Assembly: GCA_963969345.1 (NCBI GenBank)
Contig: OZ017769.1
Span: 10,295,725-10,359,724, forward strand
Source of the DNA: Turbatrix aceti
Lineage: Eukaryota; Nematoda; Chromadorea; Rhabditida; Panagrolaimidae
Direction of reading: 5' to 3'
DNA length: 64,000 nt
Position numbers and translations under genes: made by a program. This document shows, in pieces, positions 45,978 to 57,935 of this stretch. How positions within the stretch are numbered: the stretch's first letter is position 1; each line of letters begins with the position of its first letter. Below the pieces are notes generated by a model. That model saw only the letters and a program-made list of their open reading frames with translations, was not told where the DNA came from and ran no database searches.

Positions 45978-47344
45978 GCTGGGGGTTGCTGGGTGCTTTC
46001 TATAACATATATTTCAGTTCTTCAGAACAGCGATATTTTATTTCATATACATGACGCGTTTTCAAATAAAGTTGTGAGACGACAAAAATATTTATTAAAA
46101 ATTTTAGATACAAAATAAAACTACCTTTTGGCTTAAAAAACTCAGACAAAAATTCAGACAAGTATCTGTAGAAGGGAGCCAAAACAGTTTTAATCAACTT
46201 TCCTGTTTTTCAGTTTGCTAGAGGGAGAGACCCTAAATATGGCTATGGCCATGGTTTATGTGCAAAAGGTAAAATTCTATTATGTTCAACCCATTGTTAG
46301 TGATAACGATAACTCTGGAAATATTTTTTTAGTTGCTGTTTTTTTGATGAAAACGCACCAAATAAGTTATTTATTTTGGGTGTAAAAACAATGTATTTAC
46401 AAACTAATCTAAAGTTTCAATTATAAGTCTACAGTGCATGAAAACAGGTTATCAATGACGCAAAGAGTTGCGGCAGAGTACAAATCATATATTTATAAAA
46501 AGAATGCACCGGAAGAGGCATATTTATATTTTATCGGAAACAGGTAGAAATTCTGTCACATCTAAAAGAAAAAAATATTTATATGCATAATAGTATATTA
46601 ATACCACCTTCACTTATGTGATCGTTTTGTGATTGATGACAATTAGCAGTAAACAAAATACATATCATATTGCTATCATCTTACCCATTCACTACCATCT
46701 AATCGGAATCAGCGCACACAAAGAACAATCATGTACCAAAAACATGCTTGCTGGTTTATTTTTACTTCTGATTGTACACATGTACGCTACGCTATATTTG
46801 AAGTATCATAGCAAGAGAGCAATGATCAGTTATCATTAAACGTCCGTTATTCGTGAGGATGGTAGGTTACGCAGCAATCACAATACGTCAGAAGCGGCGG
46901 GTAGTAATGCTGACAATTTTTTGTGCATTATTTGTCATCGGTCGAATCGAATTGTATTCTAGAAACTCGGTAATAAATGAATGAATTGACAGTAAAAAAA
47001 AGTAAAAATTGTTTTGCGAAAAAAATATTTTTGAAAATAATGTTTTATGTTTTTCCTTGGACAATCTATTTGCAAAATGATATGTTGCGTCCAAAATAAA
47101 TTTTTTACAAGTAAATGTTACTTCAGTGGTCATTGCACAACAGGGGAGTTGTATGTAATTATGTTTCCATAAGTCGTTCGAACAAAATTATCACAGCCAT
47201 TAGTGCCGTAATGTGTTCTGCCCCGGGTTAAGCGCGTCGGCGTTAAATATTATGTAGCCTGACATTTTTCTGTTTTTCCTTGTTTTGCGGAACACCATAG
47301 GTTTGTGAGCTTTGGATTTTTTTCTGATTCTAAAAATTTTGACA
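45978..47344. other. Intergenic upstream of C1-THF synthase and SR4
   Basis: This region of 1.37 kb between divergent genes should contain both promoters. It is AT-rich and I recognise no element. Confidence 0.4.
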
Positions 47345-48404
47345 ATGAGCGTATTTGAATTCGGAAACATTCAATTGGTTGTAGTTGTAATTATTACGAT
47401 ACCTACCGTAATACTGTATGGTTTTATAATTTGTACGATTTGGCAGAACCGTAAACAAACAGCCCTGGGATCTTATTACTTCCAAATGTTTGGTGTCCTC
47501 TCTTTCAATAATGCTATTGCGTCTACTACAGCAATTTTTGCAGCGTATATTAACATGGCATCAATTACTAACCCTCTGTTGGGATTGTTGCCTGAACGGC
47601 ATTTATTTATAACATTTTTTATATTTATTAACTTTTTTTCATTGTATTTTGGAATTGTTTTGAACACATGGCTGGCAGTAAATCGGATGACTGCGGTTGT
47701 TGTTGCTCTGCAGAATCGCATTCCATGGGAAAACATGAAGGCGGTTACGGTTATTTCTTCGTGTATGGTATGTGCAATTTTGACGGTTAACATTTGGTTC
47801 GCAGATTACGCTATTGTACACAACGATAAAACTGGTTATGCATGGACACGAACTAAAACAGATGCCGTTCTGTCGCAAAGCATGATTCAAGGTTACTTTT
47901 TGACGTGTGTTATACCATTTGAACTTGGCATCAATTCTACGGCTGTTGTGGCGCTTTTTTGCCACAGAAAACATACAAATTCAGCAGCGGTTAACTCTGC
48001 AAATCGGGACTTACTGATTTGTACGCTGATTATTTTTGCGTGCAAGTTTGTTCATGTTTTGGGACAGGTTTGTACTCCTCACACCAGAAACTTTAAATTA
48101 CTGTAACTTGCAGTTAATGTACTACGTTTCCCCAGATATATTATCGCATGAGTTAGGATTTAAACTGTCAGTCAATGGATCATTAGGTGACTTGGTTCTA
48201 CCGGGATGGGTGCTGTTTATTGGAAGCTCACAACTTCGGGGTGCAATGGTAAGTTTCTTTTAATAAATGTCTTTGAATATCAAGTAAATCTTTCAGTTTC
48301 AGAAAAAAATTATCAGTGCAACTACAGTTGTTCAGCATCATTCTATTTCTATTCAAAATAGTTCCAACATTAAAAATTCGTTTAAACAAACAGAAACGGT
48401 TTAA
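47345..48404 (+). CDS. Serpentine chemoreceptor, family X (SR4)
   Basis: Exons 47345-48067 (723 nt, as SR1), 48114-48248 (135 nt) and 48303-48404 give 319 residues. Start MSVFEFGNIQLVVVVI aligns with the other family X starts; an in-frame ATG 33 nt upstream is not conserved. Signatures: NTWLAVNRMTAVVVALQN, VNIWFADYAIVHNDKTGY, ANRDLLICTLIIFACKFVH, VLPGWVLFIGSSQLRGAM and tail VVQHHSISIQNSSN. Its intact helix 5 region shows what pseudogene SR3 has lost. The gene sits apart from the SR1-SR5 cluster, beyond the folate gene. Confidence 0.88.
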
Positions 48405-49281
48405 AAATGTTAAATTAGTACTTTGTTATTTTCTGGAGTGTATGGAAAAATAAATACGTAAATGAATTCTGGTGCGTGATTGTTTCTAAAAGTTTTGCCA
48501 ATTGTAAAAATCAATCTAATTAAAATAAAAAAACATGTAGTGATTATTTTTGTTTTCTTCCGTAGATTCTGCATCAAAAACTAAGTCACATGATGGTTTT
48601 CTCCGCCAGAGTAATGCCAAGTTTTTGAATAATCACGTGCAAAAAACTGCAAAAACATTTTGTAGTGCCGTACCGGTTGTCATTTCCGAAAGGCAATTTT
48701 TTAGGTGCAGTATCAGACACGAAACTTTTTCGGCATACACATCTTTAGACAAATTATTGCGGTGATGTTGTTATTCAAGAATCGGTAAAATTAGTTAACG
48801 GCGTGCTAATTTTCCCAACACCAATCGCACAAATGACAGGTAAAGTGCGATTTTTTTCAGTGGCGGCGTGAATGCCTGGAAGTGCCATACCTTCAGCAGA
48901 TATGTACCGATTGCAGGAACGACGAGTCATCGTTCCTGCAATCGTCGACGACTATTTGCGCGCCATTTTTTGGAAGAGAAGCGGTGCAGCATAACTTTCC
49001 AAAAATGCTGAATTTACTTTTCTTGTTGTGTGTATTTATGGTTAAAATATTGACTATCAGCTACATGATAAGAAGGTTGGTTGATATAAAAAACTTTTCA
49101 ATCTATTTATGGCGTTAACGTTTATCTAAAAAAAGATAATACTGAACTTAACAACAAACAGGTTTGACCAAAAGATGAAAACAAATAACAAAGGGACAGT
49201 TCGTGCTGGCAAAATTAGTAATTAGCGCTCTGCTCACTAATTTTTGAATAACACCATCGCCGCTAAAGTTTGTTGTACCAT
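48405..49281. other. Intergenic between SR4 and Y2
   Basis: Contains the hairpin at 48908-48944 and short open frames without recognisable content. The two flanking genes converge here. Confidence 0.4.
48908..48944. repeat. Perfect 15-bp stem hairpin
   Basis: CGATTGCAGGAACGA (48908-48922) and its exact complement (48930-48944) flank a 7-nt loop, CGAGTCA. The surrounding sequence is less AT-rich than the rest of the gap. Its role is unknown. Confidence 0.8.
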
Positions 49282-50671
49282 TTAAAACACGTGTGTTTGT
49301 CTGCTGGTTATGCGCACCAAAGTTTGTGAATGAACCGAGTTCATAATATTTCTGAGTTGTTTTCTGATGTCTGAACACAGTGCCAGTAAGAACCAACACT
49401 GACAGAGGATTACGGCATCGCAAATAAACGGTATGCCTCTTACTGCCCAGTTGATAAGGGTCTGGTGAGCTCCAGTGCTCGCGTACAACAGCATGAGAAC
49501 CTAAATTGTAAGTTAGTAATCTTTTTAAAGCATAACAAAAATGTGTAATCCTACCTCAATGATTATAAACGTGAACAAACATCCCGCAATTACAGCGCTG
49601 TACACCGTCATCCTGAATTCCTTATCTCCTGTATATTTTAACTTAACGAGACGAAAAAGAACGTAGAAATTCAAATATGTTGAAATAATGCAGCACAAAA
49701 CTGCTACAACAACCACTAAAGTCGAAACCTGCACAAGTGGAGGAACGCCATTCATTTGATAGTCCAGTCCATATTGGTACCTAAATTTTTGAACGCATCC
49801 TCCGCCGTAGAATACTTGCCATACAATTGTGAGAGGAGCAGAGTAAATGACGACAAGCACTTTTGACGTGTGATTGGTCCAAAATACTCTGGCACTCAGA
49901 GGCCAAGCGAGGAGACTAAACCGATTGAAGGAGATTGCAAGGATGTTGAAAACCATTGCAAAATAGGAATAATAGGTTACCGTAAGTATAATAGATACTA
50001 CGAAGCTATTTTCTGTAAACCAGATATACATTGACACGAGGAGAGATGAGTCACCAAATCGCGTGACAAATGGTAGGGTTATGATCAGCATTGTACTCTA
50101 AAAAGCATAATTTTCAAAAAACTTACGCGGCTAATATAAAAAATTTACAGGTAGGTAGTTTTTATTAAAATGCAAAAAAAATACAGAAGTTTTAAACTTT
50201 TCTTTCTTCTTTTTTTTTAGTTTTTGTTTAAAAAATGTGCAGAAAAAATTTAATACAAAAATGAAAAAAAAGTTATATGAACTAAAAACAATTTCTTGGT
50301 AACGTTTTTAACTTGTCGTAATTTAAAAAATTACTAAATAACAAATTTACTAAAATATCGTCGTATTGTTCGTCGTAAAACATGAAACACATGAAAAGTA
50401 CGATTTGCTCGTCGTATTGCGTTATATAAAGATTTTCCTTTATATAAAAAATACTTACCGGTATAAAGGAAAACAAAACAATACGATAAAATCCAGTTCT
50501 GAACATTTTTGGTCTATGAGGTCGTAGAAGCACGTAAACGATCAGGCTCTGAATAAAAAGTGTCGGAATGTTGTAGCTATACGGTAGAAACGCCAAGATG
50601 TTTAAAAGTTCGATTTCCCATTCTTCCGGTGGGTCAAGGAATAGAGACATATTTGAGCCGCATATCGACAT
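49282..50671 (-). CDS. Serpentine chemoreceptor, family Y (Y2)
   Basis: Exons 50459-50671 (213 nt), 49555-50097 (543 nt) and 49282-49500 (219 nt) give 324 residues. Typical start MSICGSNMSLFLDPPEEWEI. Signatures: ILAISFNRFSLLAWPLSARV, IVWQVFYGGGCVQKFRYQYG, LVKLKYTGDKEFRMTVYSAV before helix 6, and CQCWFLLALCSDIRKQLRNI at helix 7. Intron 1 (about 360 bp) is longer than in its relatives. All splice sites are consensus and the gene seems intact. Confidence 0.87.
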
Positions 50672-51016
50672 GGAATCTTTTACTGTATGTAGTAACGATA
50701 AACATACAAATGTGTTGACTTATATGGACATCACAAATGATGTTGGAAAGAGCGCATGAGAATATATTAGTAGATACTATTGTGTACAATATTAAAAAAA
50801 TATATTGTTCAGGGGAGCATAATGAACATGCATTATGCTATTTTACTCAAAGAATTGGGTGATCCATTGATGGAACACCCAATTCAATTTGATGCACAAA
50901 TACAATTGCAAACAAGGGGGAAAATTACTCATTTATAGTTCATCGAACTGTCTTTTCTCGGTTGTCATGTTTGGCATCACTAAAATTACGTCCGATATTA
51001 AAAAAACTGATGTCTC
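50672..51016. other. Upstream region of Y2
   Basis: Contains AGAGCGCATGAGAA at 50749-50762, shared exactly with the region upstream of Y5, and a weak AATTACTCAT near 50922-50931. Confidence 0.45.
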
Positions 51017-51379
51017 CAGACGTGAAAATGGCCCGCCGAAGCTCGGCTCGTCCCGGGCTAGGCCCGGGCCGGGCTTGGGCGGGCCTTTGACTTTCAGTAG
51101 GCCCGGAAAAGCCCGTTTTGGCCCGATTTTATTTTTTAATCAATAATGTAAAAAATAAAAAAAATGAACCGTATTTTGGTTATTTTTAACAAAATTTAGT
51201 CTCTACGGATAAAACACATGGTATTTTGAGTAAATGGCAGTAATTTATGTAATTTATATATAACGATTGGTTGCTATTTTTTGGGATAAAAATTTGAAAA
51301 AACAACACGGATAATTTCGGCCCGGCCCGGTTCAAGCCCGGGCTTTCGACGGGCCGGGTTAGGCCCGTTTTCATGTCTG
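51017..51379. mobile_element. GC-rich hAT-like MITE, second type
   Basis: Ends are CAGACGTGAAAATGGCCCG on the left and the complement of CAGACATGAAAACGGGCC on the right, with CGGGCC/GGCCCG-rich subterminal parts like the element at 17217-17728. Candidate 8-bp flanks (51009-51016 and 51380-51387) match at only five of eight positions, so the target duplication is decayed or my ends are off. No coding sequence. Confidence 0.65.
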
Positions 51380-51426
51380 GTTGTCCACCATACCCGACAT
51401 TAAAAATCATTTATTTAATATCTGAT

Positions 51427-52662
51427 TTAGTATACGCGCTCTAAAGTTTGTAGTTCGTGACCTGAAGGATGAGTTGCTTTTTGTAAGGTGTGCTGTCTGG
51501 TGGAAGAAACTGCGCTGACAGTTCCGCGTGTAAAAAATCGGGATAGTTGTTTTTTGATATCTGTACTCATTATTAGTAAAAACCAGCAATGTGTACCGAG
51601 TATGATTTCGGCAAAAAATGGAAGGGATCTTAACGACCATTTTATGTAATCCAAACTGATCGTTCCAATAAACAGGTTGCCAACTGCCACAACTATCTGA
51701 AATATTTAGAAATTGTTTATATTTAGAATGTTGACGTGCAAAGTTGTAAACTTGAAACAGCATAACATAATTTTCAAAAATAATTAATTAATATAACTTA
51801 CATGAGCAGATATGAGTGCAAACTCACATCCTCCTAATACGGAAGCGTAAATTGCCAACTTGAATTCTCTGCCAGCTGTTTTATTTGATTTGATTAACCA
51901 AAATACAACATAGGCGTTGAAAAAAATTGTAGCACAACAACTTAGGAACACGACAATAATCAAAACAGTTTGTTCGCATAAAATGACGGCTAGCTTGGAG
52001 ACAAAATAGTCAACTCTGTAGTACATACCGTATACCTGGATGCAGCCACCTACGTAGAACACCTGCCACACCAGAAACAGTGGGATAGTGCAAATGAAAA
52101 GCAAAACCAGAGACGTGTAATTGTGCCAAAAATGTCGGGCTTTCAAGGGCCAGGCTACAAGAGTAAAGCGATTGAAGGCAATTGTGAGGATGCAAAGACA
52201 AAATGTAATAAAAGTATAGTAATATAGTGTTACAATAATGGAGACAACAATGGGGTTGTCAATTAGCCAAACGTAAAACCAGAGCATCTTTCTCCATGTA
52301 CCCCAGCGGGAATTAAAGGGTAGGAGGAACATTAGTATTACTCCCTAGAAATGTACAGAAATGTGTTTTGTTTAAATTATTGAAAAAAAATCATTGTTTA
52401 ATAATTTAAACAAAATCATTGTATAATTTAAATGTAAACTGTAACATACGTTTATCAGTGATATCAAAACGATGCGATAAAATCCTTCATGAAACACTTT
52501 TGGACTTTGCGGATTGCACAGTATGAACATCAAAAGAATTTGTATGACCATAGTTGGTATATTGTAAACCATCGGAATCCATGCCATGTAATCAAGAAAT
52601 TCTGTTTCCCATGGAGGCATCGTCGTAATGTTCCAAACATCATTTGGGTTACAAATTGACAT
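51427..52662 (-). CDS. Serpentine chemoreceptor, family Y, diverged (Y3)
   Basis: Exons 52450-52662 (213 nt), 51802-52344 (543 nt) and 51427-51696 (270 nt) give 341 residues. It keeps the exon plan but differs in sequence: MSICNPNDVWNITTMPPWET at the start, ILTIAFNRFTLVAWPLKARH, LVWQVFYVGGCIQVYGMYY, and helix 7 HCWFLLIMSTDIKKQLSRF. The C-terminus is about 17 residues longer than in other members and rich in Ser/Thr/His. It is the most diverged member of the array and appears intact. Confidence 0.85.
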
Positions 52663-53427
52663 CTTGTTTAAAAGAAATAACCAAGTTCTGCCAAAAATAG
52701 TATATTATATTAAAACAATACTTGAAAAAGCATAGCAAAGTGTGATATTAATGTAAATATTTTTGAAGCAGCACGCAAGTTTTGAGAAGGAGGATGACAG
52801 TTTTTTTTGTATTACTATACAATAGGCTACAAAAACAATGATGTATGATACATTGTTCCGCAAGCACACATTTTATTATACTTGAAGTCGAACTTTGACG
52901 TGCATTGGAAACGCACTTATCGGTACGTCTGGGGTTCTGCCAACCTACGCGCATTCGTTTTTAGAAATCATTAGATGTAGCTTCATAAAAACGTCACTTA
53001 TGTTAACGGTTAACTGCGGTTCGGTGCATGTATGCTACATTCTGCATGTTTTGGCTGCTGTCTCCTGGGGATGCTTTCGCTTACTGATTGATTATTATTG
53101 ATGACGGCTTCAGCTTACAGAACTGCTACAAAATTTATGTCTAGACTATTGTACAATATCAACTTTTTTCTGTTCACAAAGGATTGCATAATACACTTTT
53201 TTCGTCGTCGTTCTTTGTGTTAAAAAAAAAGCGTACTTGAAAACAAACGAGTGCACTGTGAACACATTCACAGCTGATGTGAGAGATCTAAAGGTGTCAA
53301 ATCGTAGTTTATGAAAGCAATGCTCACAATTTGTATAATAACAGAACAACCATTATTGGGAAAAGTATATGGGGAAAAAAAGAGCACAACAGGTAAAACC
53401 CACACAAAAAGAACTCGAATTAGGCAT
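52663..53427. other. Intergenic between Y3 and Y4
   Basis: I see no gene, receptor relic or repeat with clear ends. Confidence 0.4.
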
Positions 53428-54514
53428 TCAAAACACATAAGTTGGCCTGCTGATGTTTTGCACTAGGGTTTGTGAATGAACCGAATTCATAATGTTTTTT
53501 AGCTGTTTTCTTATGTCTGAACATAGTGCCAGCAGAAACCAACACTGGCAAAGAACTACTGCGTCACATATAAACGGTATGCCCCGTACTGTCCAGTTGA
53601 TTAGGGTCTGATGAGCTCCAGAGCTACCGTATATCGTAAAACAAATCTAAAAAATCTTGGTACTTGAAATTAAAAAAATAAATCATTAACTTACTTCAAT
53701 AACAATAAATAAAAACAAACATCCTGCAACTACAGCACTGTACACTGTCATCCTGAATTCCTTATCTCCGGTGTATTTTAATTTAACAAGACGAAAAAGC
53801 ACGTAAAAATTCATATAGGATGAAACGACACCACACAGAATTGCCACCATAACCATCAACGTCGGAAGCTGGATAAAAACTGGAATGCCATCCATTTGAT
53901 AATCAAGTCCATAGGCATATGAAAATTTTTCAACACACCCTCCGCCGTAGAATACTTGCCATACTAATGTCAAAGGTGTGCCATAAATGATTAACAGTAT
54001 TTTCGCCGTGTGATCGTCCCAAAATACCCTGGCACTCATTGGCCATGCGAGAAGGCTGTAGCGATTACAGGAGATTGCAAGAATGTTAAACAATAAGGCA
54101 AAGTAACAATAATACATCACAGTTATTATAACTGATACCAGAAAAATTTGGTCCATGAACCAAATGTACAATGGAAAAAGAAAAGATGAATCGGCCAGTC
54201 GAGTTGCAAAAGGTAGGGTTATGAACATCAGCGTACTCTAAAGGCTCTAATATACGTACATGTACGTAATGAATACCAAAAAATGAGCAATGGTAACTTA
54301 CCGGTATGAATGAAAACAGCGCAAGTCGGTAGAATCCTGTCCTAAACATTTTTGGTCCGTGGGGGCGTAATAAGACGTAGACAATTAAACTCTGGAGTAC
54401 TAGAGTCGGAATGTAATATCCATACGGTGCAAACGCCAAAATATTTAGCAACAAGATTTCCCAATCTTTTGGCAGATCAAGAAATATGGATATATTGGCA
54501 GTGCATACAGACAT
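53428..54514 (-). CDS. Serpentine chemoreceptor, family Y (Y4)
   Basis: Exons 54302-54514 (213 nt), 53695-54237 (543 nt) and 53428-53646 (219 nt) give 324 residues. Signatures: MSVCTANISIFLDLPKDWEI, ILAISCNRYSLLAWPMSARV (Cys in place of the usual Phe), LVWQVFYGGGCVEKFSYAYG, KLKYTGDKEFRMTVYSAVVA. The third exon lacks an early Met but is open throughout, with CQCWFLLALCSDIRKQLKNI and the end RPTYVF. Closest to Y5 and Y2. Confidence 0.87.
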
Positions 54515-54595
54515 TGAACTTTAAGTAATAATGGCTGATGTGTAGATGAATTCTTTTTATCGTTGAGGAGCAAAAACTCCCACTGAATGCTGACA

Positions 54596-54852
54596 AAAGT
54601 ACATGAGAACGTTGATACAATATAATGCTTGTAGCCCATTATAGCCATGTTTGAAAAATATTGCAACAAGAATATCATAGAAACATTCATTATGTATAAC
54701 AGTAATGGATTGGGTGTTTCATTTGTTTAGAAGTAGGCTACCACAGATAATAAGCGTATGAGCAAGTGGGAGCATTGCTCACCAATAAGAATTTTATATC
54801 ATTGACCAAGCTCTTCTTTCTGCAGTTCATTGGTACCAGAATATAGAATACG
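54596..54852 (-). promoter_or_regulatory. Candidate shared upstream elements of Y4
   Basis: Upstream of the Y4 ATG lie AAAGTACATGAGAA (54596-54609), GGGAGCATTGCTCA (54768-54781) and a 31-bp block 54822-54852. The 31-bp block is identical to 56363-56393 upstream of Y5 and similar to 62410-62440 upstream of Y7, at about the same distance (308, 340 and 303 bp from ATG). Conservation in otherwise diverged flanks suggests a control role or simply recent duplication. Confidence 0.5.
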
Positions 54853-54948
54853 TACAAGTTATGCGGTGTGATATACGCCTGTTTGTGCATGGAGGGAATT
54901 TTTGTTCAAATAAAAATAAAATATTTTATTTGATATAAATTTCCTTGT

Positions 54949-56023
54949 TTAAAATACGTAAGTTGGCCTACTAATAAATTGCACCGCGGTTTGTGAATGA
55001 ACTGAATTCATAATGTTTTTAAGCTGTTTTCTAATGTCTGAACACAATACTAGCAGGAACCAACATTGACAAAGAATTACGTCATCACAGATAAATGGTA
55101 TTCCTCGAACGGCCCAGTTGATAAGGGTTTGATGAGTCCCCGAGCTTGCGTACAACGTAAAACAAATCTAAAAAATGCTACATTTTGAAAACAAAAACAT
55201 TTGTACATTAACTTACTTCAATTATGATAAATAAGAACAAACACCCTGCAATTACTGCACTGTACACCGTCATCCGGAATTCTTTATCTTTTGTATTTTT
55301 AAATTTCACCAGGCGAAAAAGCACGTAAAAGTTCAAATAAGTAGAAATACAACCACAAAAGACGGCAACAATAATCATCAGCATGGGCAGTTTCAGAATC
55401 GTAGGAATGCGTTCCGTTTCATAGTCAATACTGTATGCATACCTAAATTTTTGAACACATCCTCCGCCATAAAACACCTGCCATATCAGAATTAGAGGAG
55501 AACCATAAATAATAACTAGTATTATTGAGGTGCGATCAATCCAGAATACTCGGGCTCTCATCGGCCAAGCGAGGAGACTGTACCGGTTGAATGATATTGC
55601 AAGAATGTTAAAGAGAATTGCAAAGTAACAATAATAAGTTACGGATGTAATAATTGCTACCAAAAAGCTTTGGTTCATGAACCAGATGTACATCGGCACA
55701 AAAAAAGATGAATCGCCTAATCGTGTCATAATGGGTAAAGTTACGATCACCAAAGTACTCTAAATTTCTAAGCACTTAAGAATGTGTACAACAATTAGTT
55801 CGTCACTTACTGGTATAAATGAAAACAGTGCAAGTCGGTAGAATCCTGTTTTAAACATTTTTGGTCCATGGGGCCGTAATATGACATACACAATCAAACT
55901 CTGAAGAACAAGTGTGGGGATGTAATACCCATAGGGAACTAATGCCACAATATTTAACAGCACGATTTCCCACTCTTCCGGGGGGTCAAGGTATAAGGAA
56001 TAATTTGCACTGCATATCGACAT
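54949..56023 (-). CDS. Serpentine chemoreceptor, family Y (Y5)
   Basis: Exons 55811-56023 (213 nt), 55217-55759 (543 nt) and 54949-55167 (219 nt) give 324 residues. I start at MSICSANYSLYLDPPEEWEI, as in the other members; an in-frame ATG seven codons upstream (56044) is not conserved. Signatures: ILAISFNRYSLLAWPMRARV, LIWQVFYGGGCVQKFRYAYS, KFKNTKDKEFRMTVYSAVIA, and CQCWFLLVLCSDIRKQLKNI. Intact. Confidence 0.87.
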
Positions 56024-56684
56024 TGCATTTGTACACAACTGCATACATATGTAGAATACAAAAGTATATTTCCTTTATCGTAGTATGAGTACAAAAACTT
56101 ACACTTTTCACACTTGATGCCGCCGACAAGAGCGCATGAGAACAATGAAGAAAGATATAGGGTGTTCTTTTGTTCTTTTTATTGCATTATTTGAAAAAAG
56201 TGGTCAAAATGAGAGAATCATATATTATGTGCTTATACTTTTAAACGTATTATGAAAGCAAAAAGATAAGGTGTTACATTGGATTAGAAGGTGACGACAA
56301 AACACATAATAAGCGAACTATGGAACATTACTCATATATAATAAAAACATGCTGTTATGTTTGCAGTTCATTGGTACCAGAATATAGAATACGAATACGG
56401 TATTGTTGTATATGCGCAATAATTATGCATTTTTTATAATTACAAAAAATGTATAAATAAAAAGTTATAAATAGTTATTTGTAGAAAATAACGGTTAATT
56501 ATATTCTGATGTCATGTTCCATTTTTTTATAATTAAAATCATCGTGCTGTAAATTCTGCATTGAGATGACATACAAAAAAAACTTTATTATGATTCTGTG
56601 TTGCAAAAACAAACAACAAAAATTAGCAACAAGAAGGCACAGTACAGCTGATAAGCACAATATAGCTTATCAGCTTGAGCGGCG
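56024..56684. other. Intergenic between Y5 and Y6
   Basis: Holds the Y5 upstream blocks described separately; the rest is AT-rich with no gene. Confidence 0.45.
56129..56393 (-). promoter_or_regulatory. Candidate shared upstream elements of Y5
   Basis: AGAGCGCATGAGAA (56129-56142, exact match to Y2 upstream), GGAACATTACTCA (56332-56344) and the 31-bp block 56363-56393, identical to the block upstream of Y4. Order and spacing are the same in both genes. Confidence 0.5.
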
Positions 56685-57739
56685 TCAATGCTTGCTGAGT
56701 ATTTGCACTACGGTTGTTGATTGAACGGTCCACACAAGCCTTTTCAGTTGTTTTCTGATGTCCGAACACATTGCCAGCAAAAACCAACATTGACAAAACA
56801 GAACTACATCACAGAGGATAGGTTCGCATCTTAGTGCCCAATCGACAAAGGTATGATGGAAGCCCCTTTTTGCAAAAGCGAGCACACATATCTAAAAAAA
56901 TGAACCAACATAATTGTTCTTTTGTATAGAATAAAATTTACCTGAAAAATTATATATAAAAACAAACAGCTCGCAATTACAGCACTGTACACGGTCATTC
57001 TAAATTCTTTATCACTAGTCTTTTTGAACTTGATCAGACGAAAAAGCACATAGAAATTAAAATATGACGATATGGCACAGCAAAGAATTGCTACAACAAC
57101 CATAAGTGAATGAAGTTGCAAGAACGCGGGGATAAAATCCATTTGGTACCCCAGTCTGTAGGCATACTCAAATTTAAAAACACATCCACCGCCATAGTAT
57201 ACCTGCCACACAAGTGTTAGTGGTGCGCAATAAATCAAAATTAATATTTTTGATGTGTGATGATCCCAAAATACCCTGGAACTCATGGGCCAAGCGAGGA
57301 GACTATACCGATTAAAACTAATGGCGAGAATGCTCAATAAAATTGAAAAATAACAGTAAAACATTGTTGAACTTATAATTGCTACCAAAAAACTTTTATC
57401 TATAAGCCAAATGTACATTGGCTCGAGAACAGATGAGTCACCAAATCGTGATTGAATTGGCATAGTTATTGTCATAAGCGTGCTCTGAAAATCTTATTTT
57501 ACGGATAAAGCAAAATACAAACTTACTGGTATGAATGAAAACAAGACTATACGATAAAATCCAGTTTTAAAAACTAACGGTCCGTTAGATCGTAAAAGAA
57601 CGTAAACTATCAGAAATTGAAAAATAAGGGTTGGGATGTTGTAGACATACGGAGCAAATGCCATAACGTTAAGCAGAAAAATTTCCCAATCTTCTAGAGG
57701 ATCCAGAAATAAAGACATATTTGTACTGCATATCGACAT
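56685..57739 (-). CDS. Serpentine chemoreceptor, family Y (Y6)
   Basis: Exons 57527-57739 (213 nt), 56942-57484 (543 nt) and 56685-56891 (207 nt) give 320 residues. Signatures: MSICSTNMSLFLDPLEDWEI, ILAISFNRYSLLAWPMSSRV, LVWQVYYGGGCVFKFEYAYR, KFKKTSDKEFRMTVYSAVIA, and CQCWFLLAMCSDIRKQLKRL. Intact. A foldback element inserted about 200 bp upstream of its start separates it from whatever distal promoter it had. Confidence 0.87.
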
Positions 57740-57935
57740 TACAAAATTATGTTAAATAGTGGAAATATACTGATAAGTTGTTTCCTTTTTTGTTAGGAAA
57801 ACTCAAACTATGGGAACATATGTAATAGCTATATAGTGTGTGCACGTTGGTGTATACCTATTGCAAAAAAGATATATGTGATACTTCTTTTTATTACACA
57901 AAATAATGTGATACTTACATAAGCTTTTAATAGAT

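Noticed and set aside
48550..49118. Short frames between SR4 and Y2
   Set aside because: No receptor signature and no splice support; I saw nothing to favour them over chance.
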